Below the pieces are notes generated by a model. The model saw nothing but the letters and a program-made list of their open reading frames with translations. It did no database searches and was not told the origin of the DNA. Made by a program: the position numbers and the translations under genes. From Pseudoscleropodium purum (lineage: Eukaryota; Streptophyta; Bryopsida; Hypnales; Brachytheciaceae), in the NCBI GenBank assembly GCA_963969395.1, contig OZ017803.1, forward strand, positions 7,998,001 to 8,062,000: DNA of 64,000 nucleotides, in the 5' to 3' direction. Below are positions 48,939-61,200 of this stretch, in pieces. The stretch's first letter is position 1, and every line of letters starts with the position of its first letter.

Positions 48939-49050
48939 TAGCACTATAAAAAAAAACAAGGGTGTAAACAACTTGACCATAATGACTAAAAGTAGTCGTT
49001 TTCTAGTCATTGTGGTCAAGTCATTAATATCCTTGTTTTTTGTAGTATAG
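48939..49050. mobile_element. 106-bp CACTA-type MITE with TAG target duplication
   Basis: The element 48,942-49,047 starts CACTATAAAAAAAAACAAGG and the complement of its end reads TACTACAAAAAACAAGG. The two halves form a near-continuous hairpin (shared 'aacttgaccataatgacta'-like arms around 'aaagtagtcgtttt'). TAG lies on both sides (48,939-48,941 and 49,048-49,050). The 3-bp duplication and CACTA-like ends place it in the CACTA superfamily. Confidence 0.8.
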
Positions 49051-50425
49051 GACCTTAACCCTCCATAGACATCCTTATAGGTATCTTAAATGAAGTCAAA
49101 TTTTTTGCACTATAGGAAAGCAAATCTCCATATTAAGCATCAACTCTTTTCTTAAATTTGAATAGATAATCTAAAAGACTATTAAAGGTGTTAGCTACAG
49201 CTATTTAAACATCATTGCATTGCTTTTTGTTACTCTTAGATTTCAATAATTTATTTATCACTTGAATCATTCAATTCAAGTATCTTTCTATAGAATTTAT
49301 ATCAATAAATTAACTTTTTGTTCCACATATACTTTATTATAGGAGAGTAATTAAATAAGGGTGTCAAGCATGTAATTCAAAATATTGAAATATAGTCAAT
49401 ATAAATTGGTAGCATGCTTTAAATATTTAACTTTAATTTTAAAGTCGTGAGTGGTATCTATCTTAATAAGTGATCTATAATCATAGAAATCATTGTTAAG
49501 TAAATTTATGTTATTTCGACTTTTGAGATTATTCAAGTAACAAATCGTAATATTTTAAAGACAAGTGTCATGATTAACACTTGTCTATATAGATTCTCAC
49601 AACCCTTTTGGTATCTTGAATCACAAGATAGATTGCTACGTAGTGAATTAAAAACATGATGCATTAAGGCTTTAGAAGGTTAATTGAATAAATAAGAGGT
49701 GCAACTTTCATTTTTGCAAATGCATCATTCAAATAATCCAATGAAAATAAAAAGATTTACTCTTTTAGTTTATCCAATTACTTTTCTTTAGTGAATAAAA
49801 GCATATCATTCTTAGGAAAATCTACCACATAGAAAGTAGAAACACTATATAATGTTATAAATATATGGTATTAAACTATTGTAGTTTTGAAAGGCAAACC
49901 TTGCAAACTTTGATCATAATTATGTGTAGAATAGATAAAGACAAAATAGACTAAAGATTTGATAGAAAGAGATAGAAATTGTGTGCTTTTAAAAAAATTC
50001 CATTCAACCTAGGTAAATCCAAAGTCACAATATTTGTAGAGAATTTATGTTTATAAAATAGAATGAAACAAAATGGTTGCAAGAAGTTAGTTATTTTGAT
50101 TCTAAACAAAAAAATATTGAACTTCAATATGGAGCAAATGAATCATCATAAGACTTTTGAATAGTCAAGTCTAATCAAATTATGAACTAACTTAAAAATA
50201 AAATGGAGGGTTATTTTTAAATCAATAAATCATTCAATGAACAAGTGATCATGTAGTTGGAAAATACAATATTTAGAGATATTTTCACTTAAATCCTTGT
50301 CATAAATTAAGTGTCATAATTTCCTAGTATATTATTTTGCATAGACAGTTACTTGATTATTTATACAAAGCAAATGCACCTCTAAAACTGAATATTTAAA
50401 AGCTATAATATTTGAAATTTTTGCA

Positions 50426-50428
<3 letters not shown>
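49051..50428. other. AT-rich intergenic DNA, no gene seen
   Basis: No frame, terminus or repeat unit of note. Confidence 0.4.
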
Positions 50429-50479
<51 letters not shown>

Positions 50480-50546
50480 CTTTTCTCTTTTTTCTTTTTT
50501 CTTTTTTCTTTTTTCTTTTTTTTTTCTTTTTTTTTCTTTTTTTTTT
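50429..50546. repeat. (TA)24 tract adjoining a (T5-9C)n polypyrimidine tract
   Basis: 49 bp of alternating TA (50,429-50,477) run directly into about 70 bp of T-runs punctuated by single C (50,477-50,546). The latter is a strand-asymmetric simple repeat. Confidence 0.95.
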
Positions 50547-52749
50547 GAAATCTTCATTTCAACAAATGATTTGGGATTACAAAATCATTAAATCTCGTAT
50601 CCAAACTTGTATTTGCACTTGTATCTATATAAATATTTGTATTTGTATTTATTCTCTTTCATTCTTGAGTGGGAGAGTTTGTATTTTTAGTAGGTGGTTT
50701 TAATAGAGTAAGGTTGGCTAGTGTTTTTGAGAGAAGAATTGGAAAATACAATAGAAATATTTATAAAATAATCAATGAGTTTCATGTGTCCAAATTTTCT
50801 TCATCTTCTTCACTTTTACAATGAATCACTAAATTTTTCAAAGACTAAGAAGTTGTTTAAACCTGATTTCAATGATAATTGGTAGATATTTTTTCTTACG
50901 ATATATTTTGAATCTTTTGACTTTTCTACATAAAAAGTGGCAAATCCCTAAATCACCAAGTATACACTCTATTTTGGTTAATTTTCTTACTTTAAAGAAT
51001 TCAAATTTCATCAAGACCTAATTTTGAATTCAAGAATAGAAACAAATATTTATTTTCTAATAAAAGTAACTCCACAAGAATCATACTTAAAGTGAGATTT
51101 AAAAAGCCAAATTCTTTTGAATCAATGGAGTTCAAAAACAAGCACCAATTGTATTATTGTGCTCTGACTATAAAATACAAAAGATTAATGAGGAAGACAA
51201 ACCCACCTTAATACTATGTGACAATTCATGCCGTTCTAAAGAAGGTCCAATTACATCAATGAATGGTTGATTAGAAGACTTTTGAATGTACTACTCTAGA
51301 ATAAATATCTTGAACAAAAGGGTATATTGACTTGTGATTGTGTAGGGTGCAAAAGTGAGATTTCAAGTGTGTGCAAGGAACAATTGAAGCTTAAAGTGAC
51401 TAAAATGGCAACATTACAAATATAGGATCCTCTAATTGTTTTGAATGCAAATCCAACAAAGAATTTAGCCATTTTTTGAGCTTTAGTAAGTAATATAAAT
51501 TTTTCATAAAAATATTGAAGACATTGTAGATGAATAATACTACCATGAAAAATTCAATATTTGCCCATTTGGACCTAGTGACATTTGTAGACTTTGAAGG
51601 CATATTGATTGCGTGAAACACTTGTTGTTTTTGTTGCATTTTCACAATACTCATATTAGCTCTCTTAGAATACTTCAAAATTAGGGAAAAGAAATGTAAT
51701 TTAAAACTATTGCTAATGTATATACCTTTTAAAAAGATTTTATATAGGAAAATAAAGCATCACTAGAAAAAAATTCTAAGTAGGAAAACTAATAAAGTGC
51801 AAAATTTCAAGAAAATACATCCTTCAGTTTGATGTTTTAATATTACTAGATTACGAAATGCAAGTAAGCAAGAAGTCTACTTTGTGAACTTTTATACAAC
51901 ATAAAAATTCATTCTTTTTAGGAGTCTTTTGAATAATATTATTAAATGTATTAGAAGAGTAAGAAGACCACCTTCACTGTATTTTTTTCCCGAGTTTACT
52001 TTTGTGAATACTCAATAGTTAGTACCAAAATCCTCTAATATGACAAATTTGACATAAAATTGGGGTATATTTTTGGATACCAAATTGCTTTTGAAAATAA
52101 AAATAAAAATAAAATATTAGTGTGTATAATAGTTACAAGTATTTTACTTAGAAATCTTAAGTCTTTTGGAGCTAGTCAACTAAAATGCAAAAATTACGGT
52201 TCAAAAGGCAAAAATCAAAATGGTTGGTGTGATGCAAAATAGTATTACTAAGTTTCTCTTGAAATCATTTTGGCAAAACACTTCAAAAATCCAAAACAAA
52301 TTTAGACTTGTATGAAAAATGTAAATTCAATTGACGAATATTTTTTTTACATTTAATCATGAGTTCAAAGAGGCAATAAAATACCTAATCCTTCTAAAGA
52401 ACATTTCTTAATAGAATAATAGTAGCACAAATATGATAGTGACAGTATAAAACCATGTATACGTTTAATAGTAGAGTAATCAAGTGAATAAATTTTGTAC
52501 ATGTGCCATGTAGACATTGAATAAAAATTATTTCCAATTCCTTACATTGAAACACTCAATCTTCAAATTCACTTCCTTCCTCAATTGCTTTTTTTACGCA
52601 ACAAATCCTAAATTACATTAAAAAATTCAATTCCTCAGTTTTTTCATTGATTGTAAAATTTTTACATTTAGTCCTAAATCCAAATCTCTTCAACATTTTT
52701 TTCTTCAATGACATGTCTCATTCTCTTTCTTTGTCTCCTTCATGCTAAA
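50547..52749. other. AT-rich intergenic DNA, no gene seen
   Basis: The 92-codon frame at 51,400-51,678 (minus) lacks any recognisable domain. Confidence 0.4.
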
Positions 52750-52980
52750 ATTCTCTCAAATTAATTATTTTTTAATTCATTTTTTGAAATTGATTAATTT
52801 GAATTTCATTCTTTGAAATCAATTAATTTGAACTCATTCTCTAAACTAAATTAATTTGAATTCATTTTGTGAAATGAATTAATTTATATTTAATTATTTT
52901 TCTACAACCAATTACATTTTTTTAATGAATTAATTTAAATTTAGTTAATTCCCTACAACCAATTACATTTTAAAAAGTCA
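52750..52980. repeat. Degenerate ~30-37-bp tandem repeat
   Basis: About six to seven units of 'attaatttgaattcattctttgaaatca' type. The last two units have changed to 'ttccctacaaccaattacattt'. Confidence 0.7.
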
Positions 52981-53274
52981 AGTATAATGTATCTATTGTA
53001 AATCAATGAAATTAATTAACTTGATCATTTGATTCACATATTAAATATTTATATGAAGAAGCCCAAACAAAGTCCTATTGTCACTACTATATGTACTATA
53101 TGTTGACTTTTCAAAAGGAATTATTGTTTTCGTTTTGAACTGCACGGCTAGTGCAACTTTAATGATATTTTTTGTTTTTCTTAATTCATATTGTACAGTA
53201 ATGGAGGGTGGTCTTAGATTTTTCATTTGGAAGAGGGGTGGAAAAAAAGTTGCTTGAAAATTCTCTAGAGATAG

Positions 53275-54860
53275 TATAGTACTCCTAAAGTATAAATAGA
53301 ATAGCAAGCAATTTACATATAGACAAATATAAATAAAATAATAATATAGAAACGAATTGCATGAAAGAAAACTAATAGAGTGCATTATTATGCATGGAAT
53401 TTTCTTATTGCATCATATAATATTAATTTGAAAAAGCCACCTTACTTTAAATTTAAAAATTCAAAACAAATCACTAAGGTAATGTGCCAAAATTGATCTA
53501 ATACTAGGTGCATTCTTCATTTTTACAATACATTATTTTTCAACTACCTAAAGTAATAAGCTGATTTCCAACTAAAAAAACTAGAATTGTATAGTGACAC
53601 TAATTGTACGCCTTTTACTAATAAGTCTACCTAGTTGCCATGAACATATCAAAATTACAAGTTAATGAAATTTCAATCAACTAGTCAATGGAATTTGCAC
53701 AATTGGTAATTGAATGATTTGAATCCAATTGACTCTATACTAAACACTTTCTTTCTTTTCTTCCACTAGAAATATAGAAAAGACCTATTCAACAAATGGT
53801 TTCAATTTCCTAACCTCAATCATCTCTTTCACCTCAGTAATTTTTTACTCAATTTTTCACACAATTTTTCAAGAGATATTAGAAAATGCACATAAGAGAG
53901 AAGAAAAGTGAGCTTCTAAACCTAATCTCCAACACTAAGAGTAGTTTGTTCAAAGATTCATCCATTGAAATTTCACCCTTATGCTAATTTAATGGAAATT
54001 TCATTAATTTATTAGAAATTGCACCTATTTACTGTAAAATGCACTACTTTAGTGTGAACCTCCCTAATGTATTGAAAATCTCACTATTTTATTGTTTTTT
54101 TCCTTATTTTAGAGAGCTTTTTACAATGTTAGTGTTCTAATAGGTGTTTTAACTCTACTAATTAGTTTTGTATATTTTGTATTTGCGTTTCTAATTTTTT
54201 ATTCATTTTTTATGCAATTTTCTTTACGTATTATTTTATTTCTAATTTCTCTACAATGAACCATTTGCCTAATTTAATGAAATTCACACTATCTATTTAC
54301 TTAATGTCTTTTTGATTAAAAATCTATAATTATTTTCAAGAAAAAATTCCTCATGATTCTTGCATAATTGCAATTTCTAAAGTTCACATCATTGTTTTAG
54401 AATTCCCTTTCTTACCTATTTAAAATTCATTAATTTATGATTATAGTTCAATTCATCCAAGTGAACTAATAATTCCAAGCTTGCATTTTCACCTAAATTG
54501 TCTAAAATTCCCTAATTCTAATTTAGGAGCCAATGTGGTGGCTCATATACTCCTAAAGTGTACATAGATTAGCAAGCAATTTGCATATACACACTCATGA
54601 ATGAAATAAAAACACAATATAGTGTACATTATAATGAAAGGCTTGGTGCATTATACAAGACTGATTTTTTTATATTACTTCATGTAATATTAATTTTAAA
54701 ACTCAACCTATTTTAGTTTGAATGGAGTGAGACCTATTACCTAGGTATATGATCAAAAATGAAATATGGAGTATTATAGTGTTAGTGACTTTAGAAAGAC
54801 ATTAATTCTACACTTTTTTTTAATTAGTATTACTAAGTGTATCCACCAAGGTTCGTTAAC
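53275..54860. repeat. Pair of ~300-bp direct repeats about 1.27 kb apart
   Basis: 53,275-53,560 and 54,546-54,860 share 'actcctaaagtataaatagaatagcaagcaatt'-like text, a 'tgcattat' block and 'atataatattaattt'. They could be decayed LTRs of a small element or a simple duplication. The interior has no coding sequence. Confidence 0.45.
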
Positions 54861-54900
54861 CTCTAAAGGACCAAAGTACGTTTTTTTGGCAACATAATAT
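54856..54900 (+). mobile_element. Solo end of a TTAA-flanked element (B-type)
   Basis: TTAA 54,856-54,859 then CCTCTAAAGGACCAAAG and 'cgtttttttggcaac', matching the complement of the B-end of copy 1. The rest of the element was not traced. Confidence 0.45.
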
Positions 54901-55839
54901 ATACATTTTATATATTTTGCTAAGTAGAAGAACTAAAAGAATAAAAAAATCTCATGGAAATAGGTAGTGTAATGTTTTTATTTGTAAAAATAGGAAAAAT
55001 AATTTTCAAGTAAACTCAAAATTAGAAATTTGTAAATACTTGATGTTGAAGAGATTTAACCAAAAGAACCATCTTAAAACCATTTTCAATTTTCTAAATT
55101 GTGCACAAGGGAGAACTATTTGCTTAAATGTAGATGACATAAAATAGTATTTTTTTAAATTCTTTTTGGTCGGCACATGCCTCCTCAATGTGGAAATATC
55201 CCACACCAATTAATGCTCTAGATCATTAGTTCTGGATAGTCTCCAACACTATAACTTTCTAAACTACACCCAAATAGGCAACTCCCATATTATATGGCCC
55301 TGATTATAATCACTTATAATGCATTTTAGTCCAATCGTAAGGGATAAAATATATTTTTATGCAAGAAACACTTATAGCCCTTTCAACAAGGAATCTAAAA
55401 ATGTAATTATATACATGATATGAGTATTTTTGAGGACAATAATAGCATTAAAAACCTCATTATATGAGTTTTTTAATGGGTCAAATGACACTCAAATGGA
55501 CCACAAAAGGGGTCAAACGCATTAAAATCTACAATGTATCTTCTTTTTAGCTATTGTTTTTTAAGGCTAATCTATTAAATTTAGTTATTTTAGTCCTTTC
55601 CTACTAGTAGTCCAAGTCATGTTAAGACCCAAAACAAATTTTATTTATAGAAAAATCTAAACTTCTCTAATGAAGTTCAAATTGAAGTTCAAATGTCAGC
55701 TTGTCAAATTTTTCAATGGTAGAAAAGGGGTCTAATTTCTAATGAATAATAATGTGCTTGAATTAAAAAAAATCATAAGTATATGTATATATATATATAT
55801 ATTCATATGATAGAGTAGAAAAGGACTCATTTGCTACAA
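54901..55839. other. AT-rich intergenic DNA, no gene seen
   Basis: Short (TA)n at about 55,784-55,802. No other feature. Confidence 0.4.
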
Positions 55840-56440
55840 TTTTAATATTTTTTCATTTTCTATAATATTCAGAAGTAAAACCATGGAAACATCTTTTTCA
55901 ATATAAAAACTAATCCAAATGATGATTGTGATAAAACAAAATTTTTTTATATAATTTACATCAAGGTCTCTATGAAATCCATTTTTGGAATTGAATGTTG
56001 AATTTTTTTAAAAGATTAAATCAAGAGTTTGTCAAAAATCAATAAATTGATTAAAAAATTATACTATTTTTAGTCCAAAATTTAATCACTAGAAATTCTT
56101 TTTCATAGTTTTATGTTTTAGAAGATTAAAATATTTGGATAAAAAAATCTATTTAAAGTGCTATATTGTAATAAAGATACTAAATTTAGCCTTAAAACTA
56201 GTGATTTATATCTTTTGAAAGATTTTTTTAATGAAATTTCTTCTTCATCCTTCTAAAAGAATGCATTTATATACTATTCATCCATAAATTTAAAAAAATA
56301 ATAACAACATCAAAGTAATTGAGAGCTTCAAAAGTTTAAAAAAGGACTCAAGCCCTGTCTTACAAAAGTAATTCCAATGGTACCTTTGAGTGTGATTTGA
56401 CCTTAATACATATATCGTAGACTGAGCTACCCAACTTTGG
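55840..56440 (-). repeat. Dispersed repeat family F, copy 3
   Basis: The reverse complement aligns with 4,930-5,530 ('aatccaaatgatgattgtg', 'actaaatttagcc', 'gagagcttcaaaagttt', 'ggtacctttgagtgtgattt'). Confidence 0.7.
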
Positions 56441-57899
56441 GGGCATTTTAATAAAAAATGAATTTTAATTAGCTTAAGGAAACTTTGTATAAATTTTTAA
56501 ATCTATCATAACAATATAGGTGTTTCAATTCTTTATATATATTGGGAGTTTTTTTGTAATATATATAGTACCCAACATTTTTTACATTTAATTTATCTTT
56601 AATTTGGTCTTCATCAAAATTTTTGGACTTTTTAAATTGATATATGTGGGAGTCCGAAAACTCAAATTGGATAAATTAGTCTGGAATTTGGTTAGATAGA
56701 CTTGTAAATTTTATTTTTTTGTGGTAATTTCTAGAGATTTTCACTACACTATGACTATGATAGAAATATTTAGTTTTCAGATTGCTAAAACCATTAGTAA
56801 TGTTAAGAAAATAAATCCAATACGGATCCAAAATCCAGAAAAGTACCAGATTCTTAAAACCTATGTTCTAGACTTTCAGTCTAGGAAACTAGGAGACTGT
56901 TAGGGGAATAGTCTTCTATATGTTCTCCATCGAGAATTGTCAGTCGCGTACCGAGTACTTAAACCCAATGCCACTTCTCTTTTTCTCCCTCTCTGCTTGC
57001 TGAACTTCGTGAATGTATAGCTGAGAGAAAGAGTAGTGAATTAGTGATTGAGATAGGAAGAGAACAAATAGATCAATACCAGAATAGGTTATCAGTTGTT
57101 GGTGATTCATGGCAACAACTGTTGACCCAGTTGCACGAAAGTTTGGAGTTGTAGCCCGGATGGTTTGTCTGGTTATCCTTTCCAATTCGACTCATCAAGC
57201 GCAGTTAGAGGAGGACCTCATGTGTATCGGGTGTGTCAGATTGTTATATAGGCCATGGAACATGAAGAACGAGGAGATTCAAGAACTGATTTACGGAGTT
57301 CCAAATCAATACGATGTCGGGTAAAGAGGAGCGCGCTTTAGGAACACACGGGGTGTTTGGCTGCAACTGTTTGTTGTATACTCAGTGTCTTCTTCAATCT
57401 TCAATCTTCAAACAGTGCCCGTTGGCCTATCCTGTGTTGGCTCTAAATAGGTATAAGGGTCAAGGAAGGGATAAGAAACCACGGGATACGGGATGGGTAA
57501 AACGGGACAGTAGACACGAGCTACCGTTCGAATGATGGGATCCTAAACTTCAAATTTACGGTCTGCTGGCCAAAACTCCAGACCGTGAGAACAAGCAAGT
57601 CTCGACCATGTAGGCCATTAACCCCACTTCGTCACCACGACAATAAATGGGGTTGAGTCTTGGTTTTACCCAGACCGTCCGCAATTAGGGTTACAAAACA
57701 AAAGGAAATAAAAGACAACGAGCCTCCAAATCAGGCTAGGAATAACAAAGCCACATCCCACACATACATATAAAAAAAAACCCAAAACATTCCTCTTCAA
57801 GTCTTCAATCTTCAAGTCTTCGTGTTTTGATAAAAACAATGAGAAATCTTCAAAGCCGTACCCTAAAGTAGCTGCGGCCTTTTATCTAGTGCCACAGAT
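56441..57899. other. Start of the GC-richer 57-62 kb block, no gene confirmed
   Basis: From about 56,890 the composition rises. A 71-codon frame at 57,109-57,324 (plus; MATTVDPVARKFGVV at its start) follows a CT-rich, leader-like stretch but shows no domain, intron or 3' signal. It overlaps an 81-codon minus-strand frame, so I leave it uncalled. 'tcttcaatcttcaatcttcaa' is a small tandem repeat at 57,391-57,412. Confidence 0.35.
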
Positions 57900-58760
57900 G
57901 GCTCACAACTCCAAATGCTAAGTGCAATAGCATTTTAGAAAGCTAACCCAGTAACCTAACACCTCTCCAAATTTCACTTTATTTTAAACTACTGTCCAAA
58001 AGTTATAAGCAAACAAAGTGGCGGCTCTTCTCCTCCTTGCCAACCAACCATTGCCTCTTCAAACTTCTTATAACTTTTGATTTACAAACCCTGACTACAA
58101 GTGTGATAGCAATTTGAAAAGCTAACACATCCGGCTACAACATGTGAAAATTTCACTAAGAACTAAAACTCTGTCCATAAGTTACAGCCCAACAAAGTCT
58201 CGGTCTCCTATTTTGAGAATCCACTCAACCTCTAAACTTCTACACTCTATAATTTCTTCAATAAAACTCCAAATAGCTCGTGTGATAGCTATTTAGAGAG
58301 ATAAATAAACAAAATAACACTCATAAAATTTTCAAAAGAAATCCTTATACTGACCGAAGCTTATGGCCCTCCAAAGTTTCAGCCTTGCTCTTCACAAGTG
58401 GCAGTCAACCTCCAAGTCATCACACCTCCATAACTTCTTCCTCCAAACTCCAAAGCTTAAGTTTAATGACTTTTTGGAAAGATAAGATTAAGATGAACAC
58501 GCTTCCAAAGTCCCTTTGTAAATTGATGGATTGAACGTCAGCTATGGCTTGACAAAGTCTTAGCCTTTCTTCATGAAAGGCACTAAAACTCCTCAAATTC
58601 AAACGCTCATAACTTTTTCATCCTAACTCCAAATCAAACTTGCAAACTCATTTTGGAAATTCAATTTCACAAGAAACAATCTCACCAAATTTCATTACCA
58701 AAGGTCTCATAAAATGGGAGATATCACTCCTCGAAGTTTCGGATTTTCTTTCACACTCAA
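57900..58760. repeat. Five degenerate ~175-bp tandem units
   Basis: The recurrent blocks are 'cataacttttnnnncnaactccaaat', 'tgatagcnnttt(a/g)gaaagctaa', 'tttcacnaaaa', 'gtccaaaagttatagcc' and 'aacaaagtcncgg', at about 57,910, 58,075, 58,250, 58,435 and 58,612. Repeats of this kind are common in long LTRs or leaders of plant retrotransposons. Confidence 0.6.
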
Positions 58761-59085
58761 GTTTCTCTATTCACTCCTACACACACACCAAAAAGAATCC
58801 CTCCACACTCTCCTACACCCCCATTTCAAGCAAGGAGGTGGGGCACATCAGCCCATACTCCTCTCCTTTCAAGCCCCACCAAAGATGCCCCTTTCTTTTC
58901 CCTTATTTTTTTATTTTTCAAATCCACCTAATCCCTTAATAATTTTATTTAAATGGAAAGGCAAAAACACATGAGCCTTCCAATCAACTAGATAAGTAAA
59001 ATTAAATGAACAAACCTAATAAAAAAAATTACTAAAGAGTAGCCACGTGCCCTTATGGGTATAAAAGCGTTGAAATTCATCCTCC

Positions 59086-59400
59086 AGTCGCCAAGTCACG
59101 GACTTGGTTGGCTGGAGAAGCGGTGGTCTTCGGTCGCCTGCTGGTCCGGGTTCAAATCCAATTGGACCCGTCGAGCGGCTTGGGTGGCCTACGGCTTGGC
59201 AAGCTAGTGAGGCAGGAAATTGGACCAGCCAACCCGCCATCTACCCCCCCTGAGCTGTGCCTGTGACAAGATGGTGCAACATCCGAATGCTAACGGGCGC
59301 TCTGTTGCATCAAACCGTGGTTCTCACCACGACCAACTCCTTTTATCTCAACTCTTTGTTTATTGAAACTCAAACACACAAAGCTCAATAGATGTATTTA
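59086..59400 (+). mobile_element. Possible tRNA-derived SINE
   Basis: An exact RNA polymerase III B-box (GGTTCAAATCC, 59,149-59,159 area) lies about 40 nt after an A-box-like 'tggctggagaagcgg'. It is followed by a GC-rich body with a small hairpin 'gtggttctcaccac' and a T-rich tail near 59,335-59,365. The T-arm stem is too weak for a functional tRNA. Flanking direct repeats were not identified. Confidence 0.4.
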
Positions 59401-59640
59401 CATGATGGAAGAATTTCCATCAGGACAACGAGTTGATAGTGAGAAGTTGACCCATAGCTTGGACGGAAGACATCTGGGCAGATGTCTATTTGTTTAAAAA
59501 GAATGGACTCGGACTAGCTAGAAGAACGGATAAGTACATAGCCATAAAGTTCCGGAGTTAGACCCATTCAAAGGAGGGTTTTGCCATTAGTGACTATAGA
59601 AACGAAAGGCATAGACGATTATTGAATTTTCTAATTCTAA

Positions 59641-61200
59641 TCTTATATCCAGAAAAGCCTATCCCGGTTATAGTCACAGTAGCTAATACCATTTTGGGGG
59701 CTTTTGAGGACTAGATTGTCTATTGGAGGAGAGTGATTCAAGGAACAGTGGGCAAACTGATAGAGTACATGGACTAGGCGAAGTACAGTCTTATCACCTC
59801 GTATCTGTTCCACCTTTATTACTATAGGAAGGTCTTGAGTGCAGAGGAGATGATTCAATACAACACCGAAGTCGAGATCTTGAAGTATGGCCTCACGGAT
59901 GAGCTGGAGAAGGAGGAGAAGGAATCTAAAGAAGAAGAGCAACCGGAAGAAGAAGAAGAAGTAGTGAACCGGAGACAAAAGAAGTCCACAGATTCAGCTA
60001 CACGGGGGAAGGCACTAACCCCAGAATGAGAAGAACCGATTCCAAATCCAGAACATCCCTAAGAGTTGGAATTCTTTGAAGTCGGAATCCAATGGATGTA
60101 GTAGGCTAAATAGATGTATGGCAACCTACAAGATTACATCTTTCTTATTGCAGGCAAACTCAAGGTGGAGTCAAACCAAATTTTGGAGGAGATCCGGAAA
60201 CGTCCAAATTCAGAAGAGTTCCGACAGAAGGAGAAACATATCCGAAAGTTGGAAGAAGAAAATGATAGCCTCAAGTCCCAACTTGAGTAGACGAAGGGGG
60301 AGCTGAACGCGGTGAGACGGAAGGAGACGGAGGCTCTTCGACTCGTCCACAACCTCAAGGAACTTGTCATGGTTCTGGAGCATATAGTGATTCGAGCTAA
60401 CCTCTATACCACCGGGTTGGAGAAGGAAGGACACATGACCGGATTCAAGATGGTAAAGATCCTAATCGACTTCGAAGCTCGGATGGGGATTGTTTTGAAG
60501 GACATGTATAAGTTGCTCGGATACCTGGATCCGAAACAAGCTATTGACTTAGAAGGGTTTCCGAAAGTCCCCAGGAACATATTTCAAGATATTTTAGTTC
60601 GACAGACTCCAATCCGGTAGGCTTCTAGTGGTTCGATTTAGCTACAATCGGAGGGATCGAAGTCTATCCTTACTCCAATTGCGGGACTATCAAGCAGTCA
60701 AGCACTAACTCCATGAGGACCAATGGTACCAGAGCCAGAGAAAGGAGCAAGTGAAAAGTCTGTTCCGACATAGCAAGGAGTTTCCGTCCCAATTTTTCCA
60801 CCACTTGGGAAAATCATGGTTGGAAAGTTCATGGTATCTGGATTGGTGATTTGTGGCAATTTCAACGCACGGATTGGACTGATGACAAATCTTGCTCGAT
60901 TTCATCCGCAAGACTTCTTCCATATGTAGCAGTCGACACCAAAGCAAAATCGTGTTGAGATTAAACCGAGTGAGTCGTCGCAAACCAAGGATCCGGAGAT
61001 TTAGGAGATTGAGGAGTCGGAAGAAAAAGTGTTGAAGTCTGGATCCGAGGAAGAGACGGAATTGGAGGACTCACCTCCGAAGGTTTCACAGAAGCCTTAA
61101 ACTTGGTCATCAACAAAGAGTATATTGGTGAAGGCATCGGTGAAGACTCTAGGTAATCAAAGCGGGAGCAACTCAAAGAAAGCATGGTGGGGTAAATAGA
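59641..61200 (+). pseudogene. Long reading frame of a retroelement-like (gag-like?) protein broken by stop codons
   Basis: One frame reads coherently for about 520 codons with no frameshift detected but many in-frame stops (TAG 59,712; TAG 59,775; TGA 60,027; TAA 60,060; TAG 60,099, 60,102, 60,111; TAG 60,288; TAG 60,618 and more downstream). Order of content: a globular N-part with 'ANTILGAFED', 'IVYWRRVIQGTVGKLIEYMD' and 'SYLFHLYYYRKVLSAEEM'; an acidic stretch 'EEKESKEEEQPEEEEE'; a coiled-coil region ('HIRKLEEENDSLKSQLE' onward to about 60,360); a second globular part around 'DFEARMGIVLKDMYKLLGYL' (60,470-60,560); then a low-complexity S/E/K-rich tail to about 61,190. The family is not firmly recognised. 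The setting and decay suggest a retrotransposon gag or an accessory ORF. It could also be a dead host gene. Confidence 0.5.

Noticed and set aside
59100..59175. A functional tRNA gene
   Set aside because: The B-box matches, but the T-arm and acceptor stems do not fold properly and no anticodon arm is evident.
60134..60434. Overlapping minus-strand frames under the degenerate ORF
   Set aside because: They lie antisense to the coherent plus-strand frame with coiled-coil content and show no recognisable content.
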